Source: Liolophura sinensis (taxonomy: Eukaryota; Mollusca; Polyplacophora; Chitonida; Chitonidae). Taken from it: 64,000 nucleotides of DNA. Position 1 is the first letter of the stretch, and every line of letters begins with the position of its first letter. A program made the position numbers and the translations under genes. The DNA lies in NCBI RefSeq assembly GCF_032854445.1, contig NC_088304.1, positions 12,845,704-12,909,703 on the forward strand. Direction: 5' to 3'. The notes beneath the pieces were generated by a model that had not been told where the DNA came from, made no database searches, and saw only the letters and a list, made by a program, of their open reading frames with translations. Shown one piece after another: positions 11,708 to 23,507 of this stretch.

Positions 11708-12695
11708 GGGTCTTTGGTCATATCAGGACAATATCTTTGGTTATATCAAGACAGCGTCTTTGGTCATATCACGACGGGGTCGTTGGTCATATTAGGATGG
11801 GGTCTTTGGTCATATCACGACGGGGTCGTTGGTCATATCAGGACGGGGTCTTTGGTCATATCAGGAGAGTGTCCTTGGTCATATCAGGGCGGTGTCTTTG
11901 GTTATATCAGGAAGGGGTCTTTGGTTATATCAAGATGGGATCTTTGGTTATATCAGGACTGTGTCTTTGGTCATATCAGGACAGTGTCTTTGGTTATATC
12001 AGGACAGTGTCTTTGGTTATATCAGGACTGTGTCTTTGGTCATATCAAGGCATTGTTTTTGGGATGTATTCTGGTAATTTCGCAACAGTGTCTTTGGTAT
12101 GTAAGGACAGTGTCGACGGTCATCTCAGGACGGTATCTTTGGTTATATCAGGACCCTGCCCGGTAATTTCGCAATAGTGTCTTTGGTTATGTAAGGACAG
12201 TGTCTTTGGTCATAAGTGGACATTGTCTTTGGTCATATCAGGAGGGTGTCTGTTAATTTCGCAACAGTGTCTTTGGCCATATCAGGGCGGTGTCTTTGGT
12301 CATATCAGGACGATGTCTTTGGTTATATCAGGATGGGGTATTTGGTTATATCAGGAAAGTGTCTTTGGCCATATCAGGACGGTGCCTGGTAATTTTGCAA
12401 CAGTGTCTTTGGTCATATCACGACGGTGTCTGTGGTCATATCTGGGCGGTTTCTTTGGTCATATCAGGACGGGGTCTTTGGCCGTATGAGTATGGTGTCT
12501 GTTAATTTCGCAACAATGTCGTTGGTCATATCAAGGCGGTGTCTTTGGAAATTTCACGATGGAGTCCTTTGGTCATATAAGGGCCGTGTCTTTGGTAATT
12601 TCATGACGGTGCCTCTGATAATTTTATGACGGTGTCTGGTAATTTCATGACGGTGTCCTTTGGTAATTTCATAACGGTGTCTTCGAATATATCAT
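11708..12695. repeat. 23-bp minisatellite, about 1 kb
   Basis: The unit 'gtctttggtcatatcaggacggt' is repeated about 40 times. The first half is regular; the second half is mixed with a variant 'gtaatttcgcaacagtgtct' that recurs near 12070, 12165, 12250, 12390 and 12500, then with 'ggtaatttcatgacggtgtc' units. Long ORFs in all plus frames are artefacts. Confidence 0.95.
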
Positions 12696-12767
12696 GCTCG
12701 GTCCTCGTACCCAAGCACTGCGATGCTACTCCACTGCTCAAATCGCCAGATCTGACTTTTTCCTTTT

Positions 12768-12875
12768 TTTACTTCATTGTTGTTTTTACGCCATACTCAA
12801 GAATTTTTCACTAATAAGATGGTCGCCAGCATTATGGTTCGGGTAAACCGGAGTGCCCGGTGTAAACCACGAAGC
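12768..12875 (-). mobile_element. SINE-A fragment
   Basis: Diverged 3' half on the reverse strand after the 23-bp satellite. Confidence 0.75.
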
Positions 12876-13226
12876 TGGAAAATACCTTGGAAAAACAATT
12901 AACGATGAATTCCCCACATGTGACGTGCTGATATGCACACCATAGTGGTGAAAGACAAGTCGTCTTCAGCGAATGTTAGACCACGCAATCGGCCTTGTCA
13001 ACCCTCTGTTCACCAAGACCTTGCAAACAGTGAGTGACGCAGTCAACAAATTCAGCATATAAAAATCGATATAAGGAGTTAATACTGACATACCCCTTGT
13101 AATTGGATATAAGTGTTGATTGTCAAGTTAAATTGTATACAGTATTAAACGCATCTGAAGAGAAACGAACGTTTTACATACATAAGATAACGAACGAGAC
13201 TATGCCATGCATATTATAGCCATTAA

Positions 13227-13513
13227 GGAGCCTCCGTGGCTCAGCTGGTTAGCGCGCTAGCGCAGCGTAATGACCCAGGAGACTCACCAATGCGGTCGCT
13301 GTGTGCTCAAGTCCAGCTCATGCTGGCTTCCTCTCCGGTCGTAAGTGGGAAGGTCTTGCAGCAACCTGTGAACGGTCGTGGGTTTTCAGTGGCGTGGGTT
13401 TTCCCCGGGCTCTGCCTGGTTTCCTCCCACCATAATGCTGGCCGCCGTCGTATAAGTGAAATTGCTTGAGCACGGTGTAAAACACAAATCAAATAAATAA
13501 ATAAATAAATAAA
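13227..13513 (+). mobile_element. SINE-A copy, full length, 12-bp target duplication
   Basis: Full element flanked by tatagccattaa at 13215-13226 and 13514-13525. The related locus near 6632-6760 has the same flanks without the SINE, so it acts as an empty site. A short internal duplication of 'cgtgggttttc' is seen at about 13376-13402. Confidence 0.95.
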
Positions 13514-13866
13514 TATAGCCATTAAACGGGAAAATTGTCGCGCTTTTAAGTGTCTTTTCTTTCTTTTATGAATAAAAGCAAAATTACGTTTCGTATGTTT
13601 TTTCTAGAACTTTTTCTGGTATTTTCTTTTTTCACCAGGCATGACAGCACACCAGTAGCCATGTACAGTAGTAACACAATGGGCTGTCATCTCTCATTAT
13701 TATCAAATGTTATTTGAATGCTTGCTGGCAGACCGAAGTGTGGATTCGATATTTCCCTACAGATCTTATCAACTCATACCGTTGATTTGTTTTCTTAGAA
13801 CGTGTATAGAGATTTTTAGTGCGTATTTTTTAAAGATAGGATGTGATGTAATATTCATGCAGTCCT

Positions 13867-14252
13867 GATACATACTCCTTACAGCGCATGCGCCGCTCTC
13901 TACCTTCGGCCTTACATCACTGCCACCAATAGACAAACTTGACCTTTGGAGCTTTTGAGACACAGGAGGGCTTGTTTAGGATTAGCCTCATCATCAATCA
14001 GCATTCATCAATAAAATTGTTTTAGGTGTTGGTTAGAATCATGTTGCACATTCTCTAGGCAAAGAGAATGCATGTGTTTAAAGTATTATTCGAGAAAAGG
14101 TTGAGATGGACTGTTTGTGTTTTCTGACATCACTTCCTGTCTCATCACTGTGCCACCAGAACCTAGGGGTAGTTCAAGAATTTACCATTGGTGGCAGTGA
14201 TGTAAAGCGAAATGCAGAGAGCAACAAATGCGCTGTAAGGAGTATTGTCTAA
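13867..14252. repeat. Inverted repeat pair (~58-bp arms), MITE-like
   Basis: 'atactccttacagcgcat' to 'catcactgccaccaat' (13867-13928) is matched by the reverse complement of about 14190-14252, with roughly 80% agreement. The conserved 'tacatcactgccaccaatag' core also appears reversed at about 25715-25750. Confidence 0.65.
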
Positions 14253-15336
14253 CATCATTACAAAGGAATCCTGGCAGTACCCGGGTAAACCTGCTACAGA
14301 GCAAACTTGACGCACTCAAAAAATAAATTTGTTAATTTGAACAAAAAGGCTGTTGTCTGAGTGATGCTAGAATGTATTCTGTTTTTATAACACAACATTG
14401 TGTCATATTCGCCATAATATTCTGTTAATCTAATGGAATCCTTCCGTTGAACTTTGCGATGTGTGGGAAACCACCGCACCTGGCCAGCCTTAGAACTTAA
14501 TAACGCAACCTGCAGGCCCTGAATTCCATGCCTAGCTTTTATTGGCAGGCAGATATAGTTGTCATGCGCATATAGATTTGGTATGTCGCTTTGCCAACTA
14601 AGCATACAGGTATTCTGTCTGTCCTTTGTTGGTTTGGTCAAATTTTTGACACCCAACCTTTGGACATGCCTGTGTCATTTTCTTAACGAAGGACCTAGGG
14701 ACATCGACTTTTTGTGGGATATCGCAGTAACTGTGGCTTTGCAATAAGTGATGTCTTCAAATGGCATCGACTTATCAAATCCAAGACTTAAATTAACTGT
14801 CAGGGTTTAAATGTCCATATACTAGGTAAAAGCATAACCGATTTGGTCCTAATTCCCTTCCATATTTAGCAGCGTGATAACGTTGAAGTTCATATGGTTT
14901 AGTTTTGCACCATCTAAACATGGGATAGATGTGCTGTTTTGAAGTGACTGGAAATACGCGCAACATATTTATTACTCCGACTCGTTCATCTGGTCGAGTG
15001 ACCCAGAGCTGGAGACGACAGCCGATATTAACAGACATAAATACGCAACTCTTGCACGGTTATGTCAAAACTAATGCAGTTAACCATCAATCACTGGTGC
15101 ATTAATTTACCTCCAAGGTGATGTATTACTTTGACGACTTGCACAGATTTTTCTTAAAGGTGGCCTGAAAGTGAAATTTGAAGCTTTCGCGGTGGGTGTA
15201 ATAATTGTCAATGCTGACTTAAGAAACAAAATAAATGACCCATGTCCGGTCGCCAACTATAGTATAGAATCGCACCCGAATTGCATCAATCACTGATACA
15301 TGAATTTATCTCCAACATGTTTAATACATGTTCATA

Positions 15337-15427
15337 ACCAATGCGGTCGCCGTGAGTTTAAGTCCAGTTCATGCCGGCTTCGCCTCTGACCTTACGTGGA
15401 TAGGTGTTGCAGCAACCTGCAGATGGG
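15337..15427 (+). mobile_element. SINE-A fragment (middle)
   Basis: Starts at the recurrent 5' truncation 'aaccaatgcggtcgc' and breaks off at 'gcaacctgcagatggg'. Confidence 0.8.
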
Positions 15428-15647
15428 AGAGGTGGATAGCAAATAAGTGCATTCCGTGTTTTCTTCTGCCTTCAGGACGAATGTGCTGACCCCATTTTTT
15501 TCCGGTGCCTCAGGCATGTTGAACAATGCAGAAGCAGATTCCACAAAACCAGTTTTGACTACAGCACAAATTTTAGAATGTGATTTAAACACTTGTTTGT
15601 AGACCACGTGTTAAAATTGGGAACAAGTGTTCTATGAATACAAATAC

Positions 15648-15826
15648 ATGCTGGCTTCCTCTCCTGCCGTGTATGGGAAGGTTTTGCAGCTATCTGCGGA
15701 TGGTCGTGGGTTTCCCCCGTGCTCTGCCCGGATTCCGCCCGCCATAATACTTGCCGCCGTCGAGTAGGTCAAATGTTCCTGAGTATGGCGTAAAACATCA
15801 GTCAAATAAATAGATAAATAAATACA
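15648..15826 (+). mobile_element. SINE-A fragment, 3' two-thirds
   Basis: Begins 'catgctggcttcctctcc' and runs to an AATA-rich tail. It overlaps in content with the 15337 fragment, so two copies rather than one split copy. Confidence 0.85.
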
Positions 15827-16229
15827 TGTTTATAGATAGATACTTGCAAATCTCTCCTGAAAGACCTAGTTGAAGTTTTCTCCGTGGGTGTAATCATTGT
15901 CATTGTTTTCTCAAAAACAATGGATGTGCAGTCACACGCAGTGACACAAAAACGCACCCAAGTGTAAGAACAAGAAGTACAGGATACTGCCCCTCATCTT
16001 CCAACAAAAAGAACTACAACAACGACTCTCACGGGGAACAGGTCTTCACTCATACCACTATGCGTGTAGTGTATATATATATATATATAAAAAAGGGCAA
16101 CGGCAGAACAAAGTTTCGCCGATATTAGAACTAAAGCATTTCTCTGTGATTTTTCACACTCAACTGAGGTGTCCTGCTAATCTTACACAGCCATCCATTT
16201 GTCGGAATTATTCACAACGTGGACAGAAT

Positions 16230-16386
16230 CCGGTCGTACGTGAAAAGGTATGCAACCTGCGGATGGTCGTGGATTTGCCCCAGGCTCTGCACGGTTTCTT
16301 CCCATCATAATACTGGGCGCCGTCGTATAAGTGAAATATTCTTGTGTACAGCGTAAAACACCAATCTAAAAAAAAATAAATAAATA
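16230..16386 (+). mobile_element. SINE-A fragment
   Basis: 5'-truncated, from 'ggtcgtacgtgaaaagg' to the tail 'aataaataaa'. Confidence 0.85.
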
Positions 16387-16436
16387 TACAGTGCACATAT
16401 TATAGTATGGTTGACCTTTGATCTACAAGTAATTTG

Positions 16437-16543
16437 ATTTATTTGATTGTTTGTTTTTTTTTACGCCGTACTCAACAATATTTCACCTATACGACGGCGG
16501 CCAGCATTATATGGTGGGAGAAAACCCAAGACCATCCGCAGGT
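16437..16543 (-). mobile_element. SINE-A fragment
   Basis: Reverse-strand 3' half, with an internal deletion after 'tatggtgggagaaaaccc'. Confidence 0.85.
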
Positions 16544-17176
16544 TGATCTACATGTAAGGGGGACTGTGAATATTGATCGAAGCTAAAAACAGGCAAACGT
16601 CAGCATGTTGCATGACGCACAAAAAGTTCAACTAAGCTCAAAACAATATTATGTAAAGCTTTCTAACATGTATTACATTATGCAAACATCGATGGACCAA
16701 TTATTAATTAAATGATCAGGCCTCGTCTTAACCTCTGTATACCAGTTATGTTCCCGGGCATGTATTTTGATGAACCGAACATGAACTCCTTAAAAAAAGG
16801 CTGTTTTACGCAATGTCATGTTATACTTAACATAAACAACGTGATACTATGCAGGATATTTTAGCAGACGTATTCTGAGCACAAAATAGAAAACACAAAA
16901 AAAAAAAATTTCGGCCAAGATGAAAGGTGTAATTTAAATGATAAAGGGGGCGTAACTCTCTACTGACTAAAGCTCGGGTAATCTGATCGCTGAGTAGTTT
17001 ACGCTACAGCTCAGTGTGGTGCAATACTCAAATGAACCATGCGCACACATTTAAAGGAAATGTTGCATGCTAGAGCCAGTCCTACCAAAGATTTAACGTC
17101 TAGGGAACTTCTCAAGTTCAAGATGATAGTCTGACTAAACTTAAAAGTACTTACGCAAGATGCAGTTAAAATATTG

Positions 17177-17262
17177 TCCACCATAATACTGGCCGTCGTC
17201 GTATACGTGAAATATTCTTCAGTTTGGCGTAAAAGACCAATCAAGTAAATAAATAAATAAAA
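17177..17262 (+). mobile_element. SINE-A 3' fragment
   Basis: Only the tail module 'ccaccataatactggccgtc' to 'aagtaaataaataaataa'. Confidence 0.85.
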
Positions 17263-17447
17263 TTTTGACCTGGTTAGCGTCGATCTTCATATATTAAGGT
17301 AAAAGCAGTGCGCTTTATTTTGGTAAGCTTTCACTTAGCAACCATCCCTTCAATGGCCAGGAAACCTTTATGGGCCCTTCGACGATGATTTCTAACTCTG
17401 ACATAAGGATTTGGGAATTTACACTGTCTTAACGTATTCTTAAAAAA

Positions 17448-17598
17448 AATGCTAGAATGTATTGTGTTTATGTATAACAGAATATTATGCTCCATATGAC
17501 AGAATATTGTGTTATAATAACAAAATCCATTCTAGCATCCCTCTGACAACAGACATTCTGTTAAAATTAACAGATTATTTTTTGAGTGTAAATCTTTT
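17448..17598. mobile_element. AT-rich MITE family (aatctgttaa type)
   Basis: Features 'gctagaatgtatt', 'tataacagaatatt', 'cattctagcatc', and an end 'ttctgttaaaattaacagat' + tattttttgagtgta. Relatives: 14312-14440, 21075-21130, 41618-41860, 45868-45992, 47698-47885, 57186-57325, 62585-62835. Confidence 0.7.
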
Positions 17599-18289
17599 AG
17601 GACAATTCTCCTTTTTTCCTTCACCAGATTCTTTGCCACTGCAGGGGATCAGCAAAATGTTTTTCTTTGTTTTCTTTTAAACAATAAGACGTAGTTTCAA
17701 CAATTGGACACGCCTGCTGGTGTCCGTGTTTAGGTCACGTCATACAGCCTACACGAACAATAGGCCAAGTGGAAACCATTACAGCGGAAACCTGACAAAG
17801 GCCAGAGGAAATATCGACGTGCGATAGAGGACGGATGCTAGTAAGACGGGGGAAATCACTGCACCTGGCCAGCCTTTGAAGTTAATACGCAACCTGAGGG
17901 TGCTGAATTCAATTCCGATCTTTTATGGTTAGCAGATATGGTTGTCTTGCGCGTATGAATTCAATATATCGCTCTGTCAAATAAGTACTCAGATTTAACT
18001 TTGTCCGTAGCTCGTTTGGTCGAACTTTAGATATCTAGGCTTAGGACATGCCCGTGTCACCCTCTTATCACATGGGTAAGACTTTTGTGGGGACGTCGGA
18101 GCTACTGTAACTTTGCAATAGATGATGTCTTCAAATGGCATCGAGTCAAATGCAAGACTTTAACTGTCAGGGTTTAAATTTTCATATACTAGGTAAAAGC
18201 ATAACCGCTTTGACCCTAATTCTCTTCCATATTTTCCAGCATGATAACGTTCATATGGTTTAATTTTGCACCATCTAAACTGGTCTAAC

Positions 18290-18845
18290 TCGGGGCTGGT
18301 AGATCCAGGGCCAGGTCCCGGGTAGTGTCACACCTAAGAATGGCGTTCATTAAGGGGGTAGTGATTTATTTATTTCATTGGTGGATTACGCCGTACTCAA
18401 GAATATTTCACTTATACGACGGCGGCCAGCATTCTGTGGGTGGAAACCGGGCAGAGCCTGAGGGAAACCCACTACCATCCGCAGGTTGCTGCAAGACCCT
18501 TCCCACTTACGACCGGAGAGGAAGCCAGCATAAGCAGGACTTGAACTCACAGCGACCGCATTGGTGAGAGGCTTCCGGGTCATTACGCTGCGCTAGCGCG
18601 CTAAGCAACTGAGCCACCGAGGCCCCAAAATGGGGTAGTGCAAAGACTGGTTGGTCCGTATCAATATAATGGCTCGGGCGGGACGGCTTACTTGCCTTCG
18701 GTAAGTCATCGCAGTGAAGCAGCACTAGATAAAAGAGCTGTGGAAATTCGTCTTGCAACAAGGAGGCACAGTACATGCACTCTAAGGAGTCCCTCGTCGA
18801 CTGAAAAATTGCACTCAATTGTACGACAAGCACTCGTTCACTCAC
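18290..18845 (+). mobile_element. SINE-B copy interrupted by a SINE-A
   Basis: The head remnant 'ggtagatccagggccaggtc' and 'cacacctaagaatggcgttc' are separated from 'ggggtagtgcaaagactggt' and the core by a minus-strand SINE-A at 18364-18626. This is a nested insertion. Confidence 0.88.
18364..18631 (-). mobile_element. SINE-A copy, full length, nested in SINE-B
   Basis: Complete reverse-strand element from 'tttatttatttcattggtgg' to 'gagccaccgaggcccc'. The target duplication ggggtagtg is at 18355-18363 and 18632-18640. Confidence 0.93.
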
Positions 18846-19227
18846 TGTATAGACACAGAGTACTTATTACTCTAACGCGTTAATTTGGCCCAGTGACCCA
18901 GGCCTAGAGACGACAGCTAATTTTAGCAGAAACATAAATACGCAACTCTTGCACGTTTGTGTCAAAACTTATGCAGTTAGCCATCAATCACTGGTGCATT
19001 AATTTACCTCCAAGGTGCGTGTATATAGGTGTTTATAGATATAGACCTACAGGAACAGAGTTTTCGCAAAGGTGGACTGAAACTCGAACTTGAAGCTTTC
19101 ACTGTTTTCTTAACAAACAAGACAAAATGACCCATGTGCGGTCGCCAACTACAATACAGAATCGCACCCAAACTTTATCAATCACTGTTGCATTAATTTA
19201 CTTCCAGCGTGTTCACTACATGTTTAT

Positions 19228-19461
19228 AACCAATGCCGTCGCTGTGAGTTCAAGTCCAGCTCATGCTGGCTTCCCTTTCGGCCGTACGGCTAGCTTCCTC
19301 TCCGGCCGAACGTGGGAAGGTGTACTAGCAGCCTGCGGATGGTCGTGGGGTTTCTCTCGTGCTATGTCCGGTTTCCTCCCACCATAATGCTGGCCGTGTT
19401 AGTACACATAAGTGGAACATTCTTGAGTATGGCGTAAAACATCAATCAAATAAATAAATAA
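19228..19461 (+). mobile_element. SINE-A copy, 5'-truncated
   Basis: Starts 'aaccaatgccgtcgctgtg'. It contains a local duplication of the 'ttccctttcggccgtacgg' module. Confidence 0.88.
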
Positions 19462-19806
19462 ACAGCTGTATGAGAAATTCCTTATTTGACAACATGCACC
19501 GAGTTTTCGCAAATATAGTGACAAATCATCTTTCTTAACAAGCAAAGCGACAGATGTGCGGTCACAAGCCGCGACACAAAACGCACCCAAGTATAAGAAC
19601 AAGAAGATCAGGTTAGCATCCCAAACACGATAGAAGACCTACAACAACAACCCCCTCCCACAGGGCACAGGTCCTCACTCACATGTGTACTGTTAGTTTT
19701 ACACTGAAGTGTTCTGCTTGTCTAATACAACCCCCCATCTGTCGAAATTATGCCCAACGTGAACAGAATCCATGAAATTGTCCGCAAGTAGAATAGCGAG
19801 TTATTC

Positions 19807-19957
19807 ACTTATTTATTTGATTGGTGTTTCACGCCGTATTCAAGAATACTTCACTTATACGACGGCCGCCAGCATTATAATGGGAGGAAACCGGGCAGAG
19901 CCCCGTGGAAAACCCACGACGATCCGCATGTTGCTGGCAGACCTTCCCACGTACTGG
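19807..19957 (-). mobile_element. SINE-A fragment
   Basis: Reverse-strand 3' part, ending at 'agaccttcccacgtac'. Confidence 0.87.
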
Positions 19958-20049
19958 CGGATTAATGATTTAGCTTGGGTCTATACTGTACGTCTAAATT
20001 ATACTGTAGTCCTTCTTCATATGTACAGTGATTAGCACGCCAGCACGCC

Positions 20050-20275
20050 CCAAGACCCTCTCACCAAAGCGGTCTCTGTGAGTTCAAGTCCAGCTCATGC
20101 TGGCTTCCTCTCCGCCCGGACCTGGGAAGGTCTTCCAGCAACCTGCGGATGGTCGTGAGCTTTCTCCTGTCTCCTGCCAGGTTTCCTCCCACTATAATGC
20201 TGGTCGCCGTCCTATAAATGAAGTATTCTTCAGTACGACATATAACACCAATCAAGTAAATAAATGAATAAAAGT
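20050..20275 (+). mobile_element. SINE-A copy, 5'-truncated
   Basis: Begins 'caagaccctctcaccaaagc' and has the complete body and tail. Confidence 0.88.
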
Positions 20276-21706
20276 AAATAAATGAATATACAATACAGAT
20301 ATAGTAGTAGGATAGAGCTTTGATCGAGAAGTAAGTGGGCATGAGAATATAGGGTTACTGCTAATGAATGATCGCGGTTATAAACAGACAAACGTCAGCA
20401 TGCTACATGACGCATGTTGTATGTATAAAATTGTGAAAACATCGATGCACCAATTGTTACTTAAATGATCGGGCCTCTTCTTAACCTCTGTATACAGGTT
20501 ATTTTCCTAGGCCTGTATTTTGATGAACCGAACATGAAAGCATTGACAAAATCTGTTCTGTGTCTGTAATGTTACATTTAACATAAACACCATGTTTCTA
20601 CGCAGAGTAATTTTAGCAGCATATCCTGCAAACAAAGTAGAAAAGAAAAAAATTAATTTTTTATCGAAGATGAAATATGTAATTATAATGATAAAGGGGA
20701 CTTAACTCTCTACTGACTGAAGATTTGGCTGTATCCCTGAACAGCAATGACCTTCACACTGGGCCTGAATAGCGGCAATGTCATGGATTCAGTTCAAGGT
20801 GGTGCAACACTCAAATCAACCATGCGCGCACATTTAAAGAAAATGTGGAACGCCAGAATCAACTCTACCACAGCTTTAAACTTCAGGAAACTTCTCAAGT
20901 AGGCTATAATACGCTAATCAAAACGATACTCGAATAAACTAAAAATACTAGTAAAAGTTGCAGTTAAAATATTGCCTCGTTTAACATCGATCATTATATA
21001 TTAAGTAAAAAGCAGTGGGGTTTATTTTGGGAATTTACACTGTGTTAATGTAAGCTAAAAAAAAAACCCACAAAAACAAAATCTGTTAAATCTAACAGAA
21101 AGCCTGTTGAAATACAGTCTCTTATCAACTTACCTCAGTTACGGTTTTATTCTAATATGAACAGCGTGTTAAGAATTCCTTTGAACATTCCTGGCGTCTT
21201 TCATCATCAATGAAAACTGTTGACTACTTCTCTTTGTATGAATCCGTGCTAATTTCGTACTTTATACACTAGACGTACAAAGTACACAGGTCACGACCGA
21301 TAAACATCCCTTAGGCTAACCATCGTTCCATTCAAGGCTCTATCTATCAGCCAGCCAATGTTGTGCACTGGTCATGAAACTTAGGAACTAAACATCCTAA
21401 AAAAACCGGGGTCAGAGATGGAAAAGGGGCTGGAGTGGGGGAGAAGGGCGAGGACGTTTATTATAGTCAGCATAAGACCAACAGCACAAATATAAACACT
21501 CTGCCGTGCGGTACTTACAATTAAAGTGTGAGTCACGGGAGCACATGCCGATTGCTGTGTTCAAGGACTGCTACTGCACCTTATGAAAGGACTAAAATCG
21601 CCAGGAACTGGACTCCATGCAATACGACACCAATTTTTGTTTCCGGGAAATTAATAAAATATCTAAATATTCAAGTATTACGGGTCGCACGATCCTGAGG
21701 CTTTGG

Positions 21707-21715
21707 TATAAAAGG
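21707..21715 (+). promoter_or_regulatory. TATA box upstream of the 21842 signal-peptide exon
   Basis: A canonical TATAAAAGG lies 127 bp ahead of the ATG at 21842. It is the best TATA match I noticed in the window and supports a genuine first exon there. Confidence 0.55.
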
Positions 21716-21841
21716 CGTTACCTTATACTGCTCTGGCTTCCTAAACCTGCCAGTTCTTTTAAAATCACACATTTTTTTTCTGGATTTAACCTGTCTGTTT
21801 ACTAAATTTTAAGCTGTGTTGGGTTTTTTTTCCCCACCAAA

Positions 21842-21902
21842 ATGTCTTCCTGCCTTCGATGTTTAACTTGCCTAGTCCTAGCGGCGACAGTTTTGTGCGC
21901 AG
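21842..21902 (+). CDS. Orphan signal-peptide exon, candidate alternative first exon of the carbonic anhydrase
   Basis: ATG at 21842 opens 20 codons of a Cys-rich hydrophobic signal peptide (MSSCLRCLTCLVLAATVLCA) and ends at G|GTAAGT in phase 1. The layout matches the CA first exon at 28797: TATA box, short leader, about 20-residue signal peptide, 'gcgcag|gtaag' junction, phase 1. Joined to the exon at 37674 it would keep frame and give a 313-aa CA with a different leader. No other CA exon was seen between 21903 and 28796, so it is either an alternative promoter/first exon, the remnant of a duplicated CA gene, or the start of an unrelated secreted gene. Only transcript data can tell. Confidence 0.5.
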
Positions 21903-22144
21903 GTAAGTTCGTATACAAACGTTACAAATTTTACTCTTATATCTTAATTGGCATATGGGCCTATATGAATAGTGAGTTGAAATTGGTAAATGCTTACATG
22001 AAATTTCTCGACAATGTTGACAATGATTTTGTCCTTGTAAATTTCCATTGTATCAATGAGAAAACTGTAATCCTATTTGTAAAACCGTTAATGGCTAATC
22101 TTGGCACGCTCTCGCTTCTCGCTCACTCCAAAAAAAGCCATTTC

Positions 22145-22340
22145 TGACTGGAGCCGAATTTAACATACAATTTAAGAGGTTATTTTTGGGCCGTAGGTAT
22201 TAAGATTTTGTCCACCATAGGAATGTTATCTTAAGACAAATGTGTCAAAATTCCAAAGCCCTACATCAAAAACTAAGTATTATCACGAGGTTTTAATTTG
22301 CACTCCGAAAATGGTTTTGTGAAATAGAACCACGACACTG
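22145..22340. mobile_element. MITE-like element, relative of 29612-29772
   Basis: 'ctggagccgaatttaaca' to 'ggttttgtgaaatagaacc', sharing 'ttatcttaagacaaatgtgt' and 'catcaaaaactaagtat' with the other copy. Confidence 0.55.
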
Positions 22341-22784
22341 AATGGTACGGTGTCTGTATGCGACGATAGGATTCGGCTTGTCCAGTGAACCAAACTGTAA
22401 AAATCACATAATGTAATAATTATTACACCATGGGTATTACATGCTACACATAATGTAGTATTATTAGTAAGTGCTACATAGTGCCCATAGTGTAACAGTT
22501 ATGGGTAGCCTTTTTCCGAATGCATTCTACTCATGTTAGATGCTCTCAAATCTGTTTTGTTTTCTGCCCCCTTCCCGCCATATTTCAAAGCTGGGAAGTC
22601 TTGAAAAGGCCTTTTAAAATTAAGAACTGGCGTTTTGTCAAAGCTTTATTCTCATTAACTAAATATACTGGTAGATCTTACAGTGTAAATGAAATATTTC
22701 AACATTTGCAAACTCAAACGTTACAAAAATTAGCGAATACCCCTTACATTTAAACAATTTACAACATCATTATAAAAGACCACA

Positions 22785-23020
22785 TCTTATAGCAGTGACG
22801 ACATTGTGGTAGTTGGTAAAAGGTCACATGCCTATATTTTGGTCTTTCATTCAGCGAATCCTATCATCGCTGTTTTAATATAATTAAAGACGTACAGCAT
22901 AGAGTAACAACAGAGCAGCGACGGCAATGTGGTAGATGGCAAATGGTCACATGTAACCGGTGAAATACGGCCTCTGGTCAGTTTACCTGTCAGGGTTTTA
23001 TTCTAACTGTTCATGTAAAC
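22785..23020 (-). repeat. Two reversed copies of the ~130-bp repeat
   Basis: 'cgacggcaatgtggtagatg...gtcacatgtaaccggtgaaat' (about 22915-23020) and a partial copy at about 22785-22840. They lie in the interval between the two signal-peptide exons. Confidence 0.6.
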
Positions 23021-23278
23021 GCCTTTGTATAATTGAAAGTTCGTCAAAATATCCTTTTTCAGTTTCAAATTGATTTTCTTGAACTGCAATGAGAAGTTGG
23101 GGACTATGCAGATATGAATGGTCTTATTTGGCTTTATTTTTCCAAATCATCCAGCTAGACTTAAATAAAATGATAGCTTGTCCATGCAATTCGTCATACT
23201 TCTGCCATTTGATTAACACACAACAAATGTTGAGAGGCAACATGTTTGTGTACGAGTGCCGGTTTTTTTGTCTTTGAA

Positions 23279-23399
23279 TATGTTTGCTTGTCTCTCGACA
23301 GTCGGAATATGTTTGCTTATCTCTCGACAGTCGGAATATGTTTGCTTGTCTCTCGACAGTCGGAATATGTTTGCATGTCCCTCGACAGTAGGCATGTTT
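23279..23399. repeat. 29-bp tandem repeat, 4 copies
   Basis: The unit 'tatgtttgcttgtctctcgacagtcggaa' occurs four times, the last one diverged. An AT-rich hairpin follows directly. Confidence 0.9.
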
Positions 23400-23407
23400 G
23401 CTTGCAC

Positions 23408-23507
23408 ATGAGTACTTATGGACTGAAGAAAAAAGAAATTATCTTTTTTGCTTACACACACATATATATACATATATTTCTTTTTTCTTTAGTCCATAAG
23501 TACTCAT
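23408..23507. repeat. 32-bp inverted repeat (hairpin), 36-bp loop
   Basis: The arms 23408-23439 and 23476-23507 are complementary with one mismatch (arm starts 'atgagtacttatggactga'). The loop contains (CA)/(TA)-rich sequence. Confidence 0.85.

Larger units (their letters stand above)
14459..17430 (+). repeat. Tandem segmental duplication, unit A
   Basis: Blocks in this stretch reappear in the same order and orientation in 17842-21060. Examples: 'gcacctggccagcc' (14475 / 17858), 'gatgtcttcaaatggcatcga' (14750 / 18124), 'cgcacccaagt.taagaaca' (15953 / 19582), 'aaacgtcagcatg' (16596 / 20390), 'gtattttgatgaaccgaaca' (16760 / 20514). SINEs at different places interrupt each unit, so they came later. 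No convincing ORF is shared by the two units. Confidence 0.8.
17842..21060 (+). repeat. Tandem segmental duplication, unit B
   Basis: Second copy of the 14459-17430 segment; the offset rises from about 3.38 to 3.71 kb because of the nested SINE pair at 18290-18845 and other indels. It ends about 650 bp before the TATA box and signal-peptide exon at 21842. Confidence 0.8.

Noticed and set aside
11665-12629. Plus-strand frames up to 170 codons (SLVISGRCLWSYQ repeats)
   Set aside because: They arise from the 23-bp satellite; overlapping frames give the same peptide shifted, with no start context or splice support.
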